Assembly: GCF_029227915.1 (NCBI RefSeq)
Contig: NC_079878.1
Location: 22,531,501-22,595,500, forward strand
Origin: Hydractinia symbiolongicarpus
Taxonomy: Eukaryota > Cnidaria > Hydrozoa > Anthoathecata > Hydractiniidae
Direction: 5' to 3'
Length of the DNA: 64,000 nt
Shown: piece after piece, positions 13,000 to 25,900 of the stretch
Position numbering within the stretch: position 1 is the stretch's first letter
Layout: every line of letters begins with the position of its first letter
Notes under the pieces: model-generated
Seen by the model: the letters and a program-made list of their open reading frames with translations, nothing else
Told to the model about the DNA's origin: nothing
Database searches by the model: none
Translations under genes and position numbers: made by a program

Positions 13000-13891
13000 A
13001 TGATGGATCATATTGATTCGATTAAAGTAGAAGAGGACGAAGATGATTTTTCTGTTGATTCGTGGGATACAGCATCGAATGAAGAGTTAGAGCAGGTGAT
13101 GGAATATTCCGAACCTTTACTTAGTCCAGAAGGGAGCGATCAACCTGGCAGACAATCGAAGAGTGGGGAATCATTAGAAGAAAAATTAGAACAGTTTTCA
13201 CCTAATGTAAGTGTAACAAGTTAAAACCTCAAACAAAATAGAAAACCTAAATAAGTAGTCTAATTAAAATAACTAAATATTGAGAACAATTATTAAGAAC
13301 TTAAGTCCTTTTTTATAGGGTTTATATAATAAGTGTATCAATTTAGGGCATTGAAAATTCAGTGTCAGGTTTGTGAACTGTTTTTTTGAATAACATATTC
13401 AACATTTGTAGATCAACTTACACGTCACTGAAGAAGCCAAACAACTTCTTGAAGAAACTCCAGAAATGCGAGAATTGAAACGTGAGAAAAACAGACTAGC
13501 AGCACGAAGATGCAGACAAAAGCAAAAAGATAGAATCACCTACTTAGAAAAGGTAATATCTTGCGATACACACACTAACCTAAAACTTAAACAAAAAAAA
13601 TAAAACTCCCTTTGGCAGCCAGAAGCATAAACATTTGTAAATGCATGAGGTGCATTGTAAAATTTAAAATACAAGAAATAACAGTACCCTCATTTATACC
13701 ATAATATAATTTCTTTGTAGGATGTGAAAGAAATAGAAGCAGCAAATTATCAAGTTGAAACCGAAATTAAAATGTTACAACAGCAACTACACGAATTACG
13801 AGATATGCTTTTAAACCACAATTGTGTGATGGCTGCACCACGACTCTCACATAGAAAATTTACAATGAATGATTATGCATGTTACCTTTGA
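13000..13891 (+). CDS. bZIP transcription factor (ATF/CREB-AP-1 group)
   Basis: Three exons (13000-13206, 13412-13552, 13721-13891) join in phase 0 into a 172-residue protein. All four splice sites are canonical: GTAAGT and GTAATA donors, TTTGTAG and TTTGTAG acceptors. Residues 1-69 are acidic and Ser/Glu-rich, as expected of an activation region. The basic region lies at about 92-108 (KREKNRLAARRCRQKQK) and holds the bZIP DNA-contact signature N-x2-AA-x2-CR. A leucine-zipper-like helix with hydrophobic heptads follows from about 114 to 150, ending LLNHNC, much as ATF, Fos and CREB zippers end LL.H..C. It should act in the nucleus as a dimer. The start is the first ATG of an ATGATG pair; there is no ATG upstream in frame. 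An AATAAA lies at 13963-13968, about 70 nt after the stop. The exact subfamily cannot be fixed from this sequence alone. Confidence 0.9.
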
Positions 13892-13962
13892 TTTTTGGTT
13901 ATTTTGGTAATAGTACATGTGTAATAATTTATATAGTTATGGGATTTATATTATATTTTGTA

Positions 13963-13968
13963 AATAAA
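13963..13968 (+). terminator. polyadenylation signal of the bZIP gene
   Basis: Canonical AATAAA about 70 nt beyond the bZIP stop codon, followed by T-rich sequence. Confidence 0.7.
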
Positions 13969-14906
13969 GCTCCTTTTTTTGAAAAATAATTTTTTTAAAA
14001 AGTTTAATAAGTCCAAAAAAGTTTAACAAGTTCTCTCAACTCATTTTTCTTCATAAAAAATATATAATATATAAGAGCCAAGAATTAAACTATTTCAATT
14101 TTTTTCTATGTTTTGTCCAGTTTCTTAGATGCTTTGGTTTCCTTTGTTTTTCCCTTCTTTTATAAAGAAAAAAATAAACTTTTGAGAAATTAATATAAAA
14201 TGCTACAAGATTATTGTATATATTTATTGTATACTTGTAATTAACTGTAAATATAAGATGAAGGTGTACTTATATACACGTGTGTAAATACTTAATTTGT
14301 TCAACGAATGCTACCACAAAGTCAGCCTTTTCTTTAAATCCCATATCAAATTGATAGAAAATAAAAATTTCAAATCTTCCAGTTTCATATGAAGATCTAC
14401 GAAAGTAATTTCTAAGGAGTATTTGCGTTTTCCGTCATTCTATATAGCTATATGTATTTGACTAGCTACATGTTTTTTTAGTCTAAAATTTTTTACTCCT
14501 AAAAACCTAAAATTAAAATATTTGACGCCTAAAAATAGTCATCCTACAAATTAGGGTTTTTCAAAAAGTATGACTTTGAAATTGTTTGGATTAAAGAAAA
14601 TAAAAACACGACAACGGTAGTTCAGGCTGGGTACTGTATTGAGAAGTTACATAGCCCCAAGAGATACTAAAATACTTTTTGTAGAAATAAAAATACTTGA
14701 AATTTTATTGTTACTACAGCCAATCAATGTATTTTAGTTTGATATAATTTCATTATCTTTTCCACATTTTAAAATAAAGGTAGCTAGGTATTATAATTTC
14801 AATGAGCACATAGAACAACAATCCCAATATCCAAAATATTGTCAAGAAAGGGTCAAGATAGCTCATTTTGACTATTTTTTACAATAAACTTAACAGCCAA
14901 AAATAG

Positions 14907-17010
14907 CTAACACAAATCTGGTTAGCACAGACTTGTGTTAGCTATTATAAGTCTAACAAGCAGGTGGTTAACACAAGTCCAGTTAACACATATTTAACTA
15001 AAACTAATCCAGCAAACAGAAGTTTAACGAACACAAGTTTCACAAGCACAAGACTAACACCAGTCTAAAAAGAAAAAGTTAACTGACATAAATTTAACTG
15101 ATGGGAATCTGACAAACAAACAAAAATGTAGCAGCTAACAGAGGTTTGACAGACACAAGTGTAACCAACACAAGTGTGGCCAACACAAGTGTAACCAACA
15201 CAAGTGTAACCAACACAAGTGTAACCAATACAAGTGTAACTGACACAAGTGTAAACAACACAGATGTAACTAACACAAGTGTAACCAACACAAGTGTAAC
15301 CAATACAAGTGTAACTGACACAAGTGTAAACAACACAGATGTAACTAACACAAGTGTAACCAACACAAGTGTAACCAACACAAGTGTAACCAACACAAGT
15401 GTAACCAACACTAGTGTAACCAACACAAGTGTAACCAACACAAGTGTAACCAACACAAGTGTAACCAACACAAGTGTAACCAATACAAGTGTAACTGACA
15501 CAAGTGTAAACAACACAGATGTAACTAACACAAGTGTAACCAACACAAGTGTAACCAATACAAGTGTAACTGACACAAGTGTAAACAACACAGATGTAAC
15601 TAACACAAGTGTAACCAACACAAGTGTAACCAACACAAGTGTAACCAACACAAGTGTAACCAACACTAGTGTAACCAACACAAGTGTAACCAACACAAGT
15701 GTAACCAACACAAGTGTAACCAACACAAGTGTAACCAATACAAGTGTAACTGACACAAGTGTAAACAACACAGATGTAACTAACACAAGTGTAACCAACA
15801 CAAGTGTAACCAATACAAGTGTAACTGACACAAGTGTAAACAACACAGATGTAACTAACACAAGTGTAACCAACACAAGTGTAACCAACACAAGTGTAAC
15901 CAACACAAGTGTAACCAACACTAGTGTAACCAACACAAGTGTAACCAACACAAGTGTAACCAACACAAGTGTAACCAACACAAGTGTAACCAACACAAGT
16001 GTAACCAACACAAGTGTAACCAACACAAGTGTAACCAACACAAGTGTAACCAACACTAGTGTAACCAACACAAGTGTAACCAACACAAGTGTGGCCAACA
16101 CAAGTGTAACCAACACAAGTGTAACCAACACAAGTGTAACCAATACAAGTGTAACTGACACAAGTGTAAACAACACAGATGTAACTAACACAAGTGTAAC
16201 CAACACAAGTGTAACCAATACAAGTGTAACTGACACAAGTGTAAACAACACAGATGTAACTAACACAAGTGTAACCAACACAAGTGTAACCAACACAAGT
16301 GTAACCAACACAAGTGTAACCAACACAAGTGTAACCAACACAAGTGTAACCAACACTAGTGTAACCAACACAAGTGTAACCAACACAAGTGTAACCAACA
16401 CAAGTGTAACCAACACAAGTGTAACCAATACAAGTGTAACTGACACAAGTGTAAACAACACAGATGTAACTAACACAAGTGTAACCAACACAAGTGTAAC
16501 CAATACAAGTGTAACTGACACAAGTGTAAACAACACAGATGTAACTAACACAAGTGTAACCAACACAAGTGCAACCAACACAAGTGTAACCAACACAAGT
16601 GTAACCAACACTAGTGTAACCAACACAAGTGTAACCAACACAAGTGTAACCAACACAAGTGTAACCAACACAAGTGTAACCAACACAAGTGTAACCAACA
16701 CTAGTGTAACCAACACAAGTGTAACCAACACAAGTGTAACCAACACAAGTGTAACTAACACAAGTGTAACCAACACAAGTGTAACCAACACAAGTGTAAC
16801 CAACACAAGCGTAACCAACAGAAGTGTAACCAACACTAGTGTAACCAACACAAGTGTAACTAACACAAGCATAACCAACACAAGTGTAACCAACACAAGC
16901 GTAACCAACACAAGCGTAACCAACACAAGCGTAACCAACCCTAGTGTAACCAACACAAGTGTAACCAACACAAGCGTAACCAACACAAGTGTAACCGACA
17001 CAAGTGTAGC
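14907..17010. repeat. 15-bp minisatellite with higher-order structure
   Basis: The dominant unit CACAAGTGTAACCAA is 15 bp. The clean array runs from about 15150 to 17010, over 120 units, and decayed units extend left to about 14907 (TAACACAAGT variants). Because 15 is divisible by three and the unit lacks stops in several frames, 636-690-codon open frames run on both strands. Their products are pure pentapeptide repeats (TNTSV on the + strand; VGYTC or LVLVT on the - strand), and I treat them as artefacts. A variant block containing CAGATGTAAC recurs in pairs 75 bp apart, at 15261/15336, 15516/15591, 15771/15846, 16176/16251 and 16461/16536. GCGTAACC variants cluster at the right end. Confidence 0.97.
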
Positions 17011-17059
17011 AGCTAACAGAGGTATGGCTGGCACATATGTAGCTAACACAAACTAACAA

Positions 17060-20000
17060 CAATGTAAAAAACAGCCAAAACGTTGCCTTTGAAACTTTTG
17101 CCAGCCCAAATTTTTCCCCAGACCAAATTTTTGTCACCTACTAAAAATTTCATATCTCTTGGGGTTGACAAAATTTGGGCCGTATAATTGCATATAAATA
17201 ACGCGTATTTTGAACTACCATCGAGCTGATGTAAGTTCAATACTTTGTAATAATTTTTAGATATAAAAAAGTAAAAAAGAAGAGCATTTCGACAAAAGAA
17301 AGTTGAAGGCTTACTTAAGATCGAAACAAATTTTCTTTTTGAAGCACTCAATCAATAAATATCATTTTCAAACAGAGAGGCATAAAAACGTTAAGTAACC
17401 AACAATTTCATGTCTCCATCCAAATTCCCTAAATTTTAACGATTCTATTTGCTCAATTGCGACGTTCATATTATGCCTCAAAAAATTATTTCGACTACAA
17501 ATTTACTCACAACACATTTCAAACAGTTTAAAGGGAAGAAACTCTTCCATTTTCTTTTTAAGGCTTTCTTCAAAGTTTATGCAGAACTGAAAGTACATGC
17601 TCAGAAGCAGACATAATTATCTGAGTTTTCCAAGTTACTTGAGACTGTAATTTTTTTTGGTAAAAAAAAAAAATAATAATAATTTTAAAAAAATATTTTT
17701 TATCACATTACAGCTTTTATTTTTTAACTATACCTCCATGCTTAAACATGGGTAAAGAAAAAGGAAAAAGAAATACATCAATAAATATGTTAAAGTAAGT
17801 CATGAATAAACAAAAAAAAGTTCTTCTTAGAAAAGGATTTATTCTGTAGCTAACAATAGCTACTTGTAATTATTAAGGTGACTTTGGTAGGTTAAAAGAA
17901 GAAAGTGAAAATTAAAGTATTGAAGTTATTACGTTGCTTTTTATTGTGCCATTTTTTATCCTGTATTTCTTTTTAATCTTAAAAAAACAAAATCTAGGCA
18001 TTCTAAGACATTTTTTTCAGAATTTCCTATAAAAGCGTTCGAAAAAAAATTACAGTTCTATTAAAAACTATTGACTCTATCACTTTTAAACCTGCTGGAG
18101 CATTGGAAGGCTTTTTTAAGCATTAACTTGGCGATTTCTTTACAATATGAAGCTACTTGGATGAAAACAGTAATATAAAACTAACAGCAGGAGAAAGATT
18201 TCTGCTATTGATAGATTTTTGAAAGCACCAAACCCAGCAAATACGAGAAAGCAATGAAGCGTAACCAACATTCTTAATATCATGCTCAACTACAAACGTC
18301 TTAAATAGATCTTTACATCTTGGTTTTAGCATGAATCTGTGCAAGAAGATTGGTAAAGATAATCTTTATTTTTTTAAGTTAGTATGTTTCTTCTCTTTAT
18401 TTTTTATGTTCCAGTGATTGCTGTTTTTGCAAAACTTAATCTGTTTATTATTTGACGCACTATCCTTACTAGCAGATAATTTTTAAACATGTGAGTCATA
18501 CAGAATGTGAAGTTTCTAAATTAATAAGGTATGACCCATTTAAGAAATTGTTTGCCTGGTTTGTAAAAGCGGTGGTCGTTCTTCGTCACATGTGTTTATG
18601 TGCCACATTTCAGAGGTAATATTTTCATAAGCAACAAACACAACACTTTGTTAAACTTTAAGCAACTGTATAGCAATACCTCGGTTCTAAATATATCATG
18701 AGTTGTGAGGCATGTTAAGTTTTTTAAACGGCTTAGCTTTTTACTGAAAACATAGCTATGCTTAATGATTGCATTTATTACATAGTCAAATCATTGGAAC
18801 TCAACTATTTCTTTATTTTTATATGATAAGCATCTGTTCATCTTATTTTCCATCAATCCATATAACAACTCATGTTACCGACAACTACTATTTTCCCGGA
18901 GTTGCTAACTAAATTTTAGTAGCACCTATGTTGAAGTCCTAAAAGATTTCACGCTTAACTTTTTTGAAAAAAAAAAATCCTCAAAGCAGCAAAATTTCAG
19001 GCAAGGGAAAAACATTTATCTATTGCAGATTTTTTTGCGTCTTTTTTCACTATGTACATTCGGGTGTAGGCAAGCACCAGATCTTTACTTGCAATGCGAA
19101 TGCGACTATTGTTCTTTAAATAAAGTAAAATGCAAATTATTTAAAAAGGTATTTGTAAAAAAGTCCCACTTGTTGATTACAAACACAAACGTTTTTCTGG
19201 TTTAATTTAGTAAAGAAGTTCATCAGGCCTCAGATAACTGGTACATTTGCCAACAGTGACATTTAGCAATAGTACCATTTATACAAGGTCTCGTTTAACG
19301 CGAGTATACTCCTGTACCATATTCTGGATAAGAAATTTTTTGATAAATTTGCGCCATTTTAAAATCTTGTTACCTTTTGTTTGCGACTTTATCATAACTG
19401 CGGGAAAAAACTTAAAAGCAACCCACCTGAATATAAGAAGCGACAACTATTTCTTTTCCAAGAAGTAAAGGAACATACACTTTAAATTTTGTTTGGATAT
19501 AAAATTTATGCTTACCTGGTTTTACATTTTATCTGTCTTCTTACTTGTCTAAATTATATTGTGTCTTCGGTCAAGACAACAAGACATAAAAACAACAACA
19601 CTTGAGTCTGAGAGAACAAAGGTCTTAAATAGTTCTATCGCAATACTGCGATAGTGCAATTTACGTGGGATTATAATTTCGTTTTTAATAAATTTCAGCA
19701 AGCCAGACAATTTAAAAAATATATTTTTATTTCGTCATATCAAATTATATTATACGAAAACTGATAATTCTTCAAACACAAATATCAATTATTCTCGTTG
19801 TTATGTTTCTTAAAATGATTTTTAACCCTATTAGGTATAGATGTCTTTGACTACCTAGAAAGATGTGTGGGAGCAGAGGGTGAAGATGAGACAAAAAATT
19901 TCCGTGTATTATATTTTGGACACGAGAAAAACTTTTGTGTGTCAAATCCTCGTACGACTTCAGTTTAACAAAAAAGACATTAGCTCTTTCGCGTGACGTC

Positions 20001-21005
20001 ACCATGTCTAGCGATTATCATCTATTAGAATAGTGAACGTATATTTTTTTTAATTTTTTTGTAAATTCTTCTAGTTAGTTATATGAATGGTTCAGATCTT
20101 TTCATTTTTGCACAAAAACAATGCCAATTTGTGCAAAAAGTTCCGGATTGCAAATAATATTTTAAGTTAGAATTGAAAAACAAGGAAAAACAGCTGGCAC
20201 TGGTTGATATAAAAAAGCGTTTGAGAAAGTGTTCATTTTTTCAACATTCTGTAAGTGTTATGCTATCAAATCAGAAATTACAATGTTTCCCATGAATTAT
20301 GTTGGCATTCTAGAATGCCCAATTACATGGTCCTGCTAAACACTCTGATTCAAAAATATTGTAACAAAATATCGAAAATTTGAAAGTTTTAACTGATTTC
20401 ATAAATTATTCTCAACTTATGCTCCTTAAAATTAAGTTCTTAACATCTAACTATTGCAGTAAACGACATTTCACCACCAACTTATGTGTAATTACAAGAA
20501 ACTGCATGTCATTGAGTAGACACCCAAAAAAATTAAAAATAATAATTTAATTATTTTTTTGGCAAAATAATTGACACCAAGAAATCACAGGCATGAGTAA
20601 ATTTACACCTACATTTGATATTTACACTTTAAATTTGTCAATGTTAGGAGTGAACTTACGACTTAGGTTTTATAGGTTATTTGGTTAAATCCAAACTCTT
20701 GAACTGTTCCTGACATCAGCATGGCAATTTTCCACGAATTTCCGCGACTTCGTGGGGCCAAACGCAGAGAATATAGTTAGAAAAAATTAAACGTTGTCTC
20801 CCTGGCTTACGTATGTGCAATAGTAATGACCTTGCGGCTTGCTGACCCCTGAGCATTGACCGTTTGACGCTTTTGTCCATATTTAAATAAAATAACAAAA
20901 ACACGTACTAGTATTTAAAATATATTTTAGTAAAAAAGCAATATATTTTAAAGAATTCCCGTGAGATAGAAAAATTGCATCTGATTGATCATATGATGAC
21001 ATGAG
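17060..21005. other. no supportable gene
   Basis: AT-rich DNA with homopolymer runs. A cysteine-rich open stretch near 19023-19150 is flanked by a possible acceptor and donor but is too short to call. No repeat family recurs here. Confidence 0.4.
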
Positions 21006-22342
21006 ATGCCAAGACTGCTTTTTATCACTATCGTCATATGCTATTGGTATTACGTAACGTTGGCATTTTCGTTACCAAAAGGTAAGAGCTCAATTAACTT
21101 GTGTATTGTGAAATTTTGTTTGCGGTTGGTTAATCTTATATAATATTACTAAGTTATTTTAGGCAATAATTTTACCCAAATTTCACAATTTTTAGGAAAT
21201 TTAATCCTAAACCTAAAAAAGGTGCAGTTTTAGTTCTATTCTTGCTACCTCGCTTTCAATAAGAGGTCAGCGTGCCATAGCTTATTAAATAAACATTCAC
21301 CTTGTTTACTCAGAAAAATTTTTTGAAGGTTACAGAATTTATTGTGTTTTTGACGAGGATTTTAAATATTTTATCTATTTCGTAAAATCTTTAAAGAAAA
21401 TTAAAAACACTGAAAAAGTAAATTAAAAAAAAAAACGTATTAAAATTATTACAAATTTTGGTGTTCTTTCGTTTTAGAGCTAAAGTAAACGGCTTGAAGA
21501 TACTTTTAAGTTTTTCTTGAATGTTCATCATTTTTAACCTGGTGTAGCAAAATTAAGAAATACCAATTTTAACTTTCTCTTGCTATCCACAAACATATCT
21601 AGCTGCCCGTGAATGCTTCACTGTGTGTACTAAATTGATCGTTACTTTTATTTGTTTATTTGTTTATTTTATAACTAACTTCTTTTTCTAATAATTCATA
21701 GATAACGCAATTAAATAATTACATTTTACACTTTTATTTCTTAAATATCTTAGATTTAACGTTTCTTGGTTGCTTATTTAAATGTCCTGGATATAATGAT
21801 ACCGAAACTCCAAGTTTATTTCCTGAAGTCGCTGTAAAAACAAATGTGCCTAAAGCTCGAAATCCTGTTAAAGTTTGTTACAAAAAAGCGAAAAAACTTC
21901 ACGAGCAAGTGTTCGGAGCATGTAATCACACGTGTATTACTGGAGATAAGTTAAAGCTGGTGCTGCCGACTTCACTATCAAAGCTTAAAAATCACGAACA
22001 CTGTACAAACCGCTTAAAAATCTATAGCTTAGTTGGTGAGTTTCGTATTACAAACAAGACAAGAGTCTTACGTTTTATTGATCTGTCGGCAAATAAAACA
22101 TTGCTTACTTTTCGAACAAATTTTTAAGCTAAGCTCCAATGGCATAAAAGATAAGAGATATACACATCAATCTTATTTGATGTTTTGTTTGTTTTTGAAG
22201 CCCTTGTGAAGCTAAATCCTCTTTTACAGGTCAACTATACGACGATGAAGAAAACAGCGATGGAAGCGGTAACATTATTACCGAAGAAAACAAACGTCAA
22301 TATATAGCTGCAAGTCCCGTTATCAAAACAAGTATTAGTTAA
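21006..22342 (+). CDS. secreted six-cysteine protein, or exons 1-3 of the downstream GH10 gene
   Basis: Exons 21006-21081, 21754-22035 and 22230-22342 join in phase 1 at both junctions. Donors are AAAG|GTAAGA and GTTG|GTGAGT; acceptors are TCTTAG and TTTACAG. The 156-residue product starts MPRLLFITIVICYWYYVTLA, a clear signal peptide probably cut near residue 21. The mature part has six cysteines (32, 36, 67, 82, 86, 109), enough for three disulfides, and N-glycosylation sequons at N40 and N83. It ends in an acidic, polar tail. I recognise no domain. The TAA at 22340-22342 overlaps AATAAATAA, which would suit a gene end. But a weak donor, ACAA|GTATTA after 22331, would join in the correct phase to the GH10 exon at 23000. 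That would give the hydrolase the signal peptide it otherwise lacks. I think the joined form slightly more likely. Confidence 0.65.
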
Positions 22343-22999
22343 ATAAATAATCTCTATCAAACAATTTTGTTTACAATTCTGCTTTTTATTCTTACTTTTT
22401 AGCTTTTATTAAAATGTCAATCCTGACTGTGTGTAATAATTAGCAAACAAGTACAACGTTTACTCCCGTGGATTTCATTAAAATTTTCGGCGACTTCAAT
22501 GCCTATGATGACGTCATTTGTGCAAACGTCAAAAATATATATTAACCACAAAAACATTAAACTGCGGATTGTACGTCATTTTTATGCGTTTAAGCAACTT
22601 TTAAGAAATCAAAACATCGTCTGCATTCCATCAATCGCTTATGGTGGATTTATCAGTTTTTTTGACGTGTTCAACTTTCTTTTAGAAATCTAATATTTCA
22701 ACTTAAAATTGAGAAACTTAAATCTCAGAATTGCTTAATAAAAAGGTGGCGCAGAAGTCCTATAAGTGTCACCATAAATAACACGCCTAAGCTGCGTGGT
22801 AAAATTCCATAAATTACATACCTTTGCAATTAACATTCCTGAAATATCTCACTGCCCATGCAAAATTCCATTCTTGACTTATTTCAAAATTCAGTCCAGA
22901 CAACCTAGAAAATACCATAAAAAATATCTCTCATTTTCACATTCATTCTGTCTAAATTATTTGGCTATATTTTTTATTAATTCTCATATCTTTTTCTAG

Positions 23000-25900
23000 A
23001 TTCTAACAGAAATTTATTTCGTAATAATGATTTTGAACGGGCTGATAAAGGAGGGACATTGCTCTATTGGTCTTGCCAGGGCGATGAGGCTAGTCACAAG
23101 TCAATGTATAGAAACCCCTACAAGCCACGACATGGCAAGTATTGTGGCTTATGTACAAATAGAAATGTGAATGAGGAAGGACCTGGCCAGCATGTTGGTA
23201 AGCGTTTTGTCCTGCGAAGTAACTTCAGTTAAAGTTTCCTATTACGGCGCTTGTTGTATTAAGAAGTTGGAAAAACACACGTCAGTACGCTACTCTATTG
23301 TATTTTCAACTAGACTCAGTGTCTCGACAACAGTGCTAGTTATCTGGCTATGGGCTGCATTGATACGCAAAAAAACAAAAAAAAATAAAAAAAATTATTT
23401 GTTGGGAGATTAAAAAGCATCTTTTACAATGTTACACAATTTCTGCCCTATTAATAATTAAAACGACGCTAATAAAATTATCCTTAAGTGAAAGAAATGC
23501 CAGACGCGTACAATAACCCTGCGAAAGTTAAACCCAGCACGTAAACGAAATTAAAATCAGAGACTTTCCATGCTATACTATGACGGGTTCAACTATTCAA
23601 CTATTCAATAATAGTCGTAGTCCGTCTGTCTGTTTGTAATGTTGTTAACCGCGCACACAATCTTGAAGCTACAAATAAATAAATGCGATATAGTTTTATC
23701 GACTTTGCTGTACCGGGCAATCTCCCACGGATTTTTCACAGGCTAAAGACTAGTTTATATGTTAAAACCCGTAATCTGTCTTCGCCCGATTATATAGCCG
23801 TGCTACGGACACACGAAATGCGATATTTTAAGCTTTTATTTCAAGGTTGGGACTTTTCGACGGGTTAACGACTAGTATTAGTTTAATACCATGACAATGC
23901 AAATAAACCTGAAACTTTCATAACATTGAGCATTCGTTTTTTCCCCTTGGTGACTGGAAAATAAATGCTGCAACAAAAGCTTTTCCTTTCTTTACGGTAG
24001 AATTTTTTTCTTATATTAGGTTCATGTAATAAAACTGCTATCGGGTAGTTTTGATGTCAGACTGTAAAATATGAAGGCAAGAGAATGTAATTTAATAACC
24101 AACTCTCCCATATCGAATCAGATAATTACAAGCTTATACAGCCAAAAATAAGGCAAAATATGTTGAATTAGTGTACTTATGTATATGTAAGAACCCCCTG
24201 TAACAACCCCCTCCGTAAAATCATTTCATATCTTTTTTGTGTTGCCAAAAAAAAAAGAATTTTGTCATTTTAAAGCAGTGCCAGTCATTAGATAAGTCCA
24301 CAGGGGGTCGACTCTATTGCCGGCATCGCTTTTTCCTGCATTCTTGCCCACCTGTTAGCAAGATGATATGAAATTTAGTTGGACAGGGGTTATTACTATG
24401 ATTATAGGCTTCGATTTAATACCCCCCTCCCTGGTTTTTAAAAAATAGGGGAAAGATCACAGGAATAAAAGCTACCATTTTCAACATGCAGACGGGATAC
24501 GCTCGTAAAAAACAAAATAAGGCCGCGTCAGTCATTCTTGTGATGCCCAAATTTTAAGCGTTTTTGAGCGAGAGAACGAAGGAATCTCTCTTTGAAAAAC
24601 TGAATTCTACCCTTGAAGCATTACAAGCAGCGTTACCGTTCTTATCGTTATTATTTTTGAGGCAATCGTGTTATTTCTGACGGGCTGTATAAAGTGCAAG
24701 GATGGACGCGGTTACTATATGCCACAAATGAAGACGAAATGGCTTCAATCGAATTGTGGATAAAATGGCAATCAACTGTTGATCGCAAAGTGGAAAGAAG
24801 ACTACTTGCAAAAAGAAACAGATACATAAAAAGTGAGTTTTAAGTCATTAATTATTACTTCTTGCTATTTTTGTCTCATTACTTTTATTTCATTTTTATT
24901 TTTCTTGTGCTACTGTTACCTCAAAAGATTTTATTCTCGAGATTCTCGAGAAAAAATTTCGAAAGGAGTACTTTTGCGAACAAGCTAGAAAGTAAAATTG
25001 CATACGTCCGCAGTTTTTGGTCTCCAAAATGCTTTTTTTGTCGTGATTAGAATGTGTTGTAAGGTCCTCCAATATTCCACGGTCCCATAGTTAAAGAAGT
25101 TTTACCTTCTCAGGTATTATAATAAAACCACACATATTATCAAATATACTTTATCCATGATTTAAAAAAGATGTCTTATTTTGTCTTAAAAATATGTGAG
25201 AAAAGTAACTAACTGTTCTGCAAATGTCCAATTTTTTTCGCAGACTGTTTTCCCCGGTCGGCAGTTTTCCCCTTCATAATTTTTTCTTCTGATTTTATTT
25301 GAATCTTTTTCAAGAGTGACGTTTTTTTGTCCGACTAAAATTAGGAACACCTCAGTTGAAGTTCACTCTTCTTAAAAACACATGTAACTACCTAATTTTT
25401 TTACTTACACCGAAAAAAAAAGAACAATGTCTACAAAATTTCCTCTTCTGTGACAATGTTTACCGTTAGTGAAAGAAATAAAAGAGAGAAAAAATCAGGT
25501 AGGCAAAGTTATTTACGAATTGTTTTTTGTGGCAGGAAAAAGAATATATTAAAATTTTGAAGTTTGAACATGTAAATAGAGTGCAAATCAGGATATTATT
25601 GGTCATTGTGTCCTCCAAAGAGTATAAAATAAGCAAAAAATCTTACCAGGTGTCTGCGTAGATAAATGTCTGTCGAAATAATAAATAAACGTTCTCCATA
25701 AGTTCGAATGTAGGAAACTTTACGTTAATTTGGCAAGAAAAAGTAGATCGCTGATTTTTTTACTTACGTTACCTTTTCATAACTTTATTTTTCCCGCTGG
25801 AAGCACACGTGGATTTTAATTGGTTTTTATAACAATTGACAGTCTATGATTAGCTATTAAGTTTTTATTAAAACCATGCATGCTTGACTCCAATGAACAT

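Noticed and set aside
15065-17137. Three 636-690-codon open reading frames
   Set aside because: All are translations of the 15-bp minisatellite on both strands; no splice sites, domains or non-repetitive body.
19023-19205. Cys-rich 60-codon open frame
   Set aside because: No ATG at a sensible place and no partner exons; likely chance.
19772-20005. 77-codon - strand frame starting MVTSRERANVFF
   Set aside because: No recognisable motif and composition typical of spacer.
21006-22342. FGF- or cytokine-like identity for the six-cysteine protein
   Set aside because: Size and signal peptide are compatible, but no family motif is visible, so I left it unnamed.
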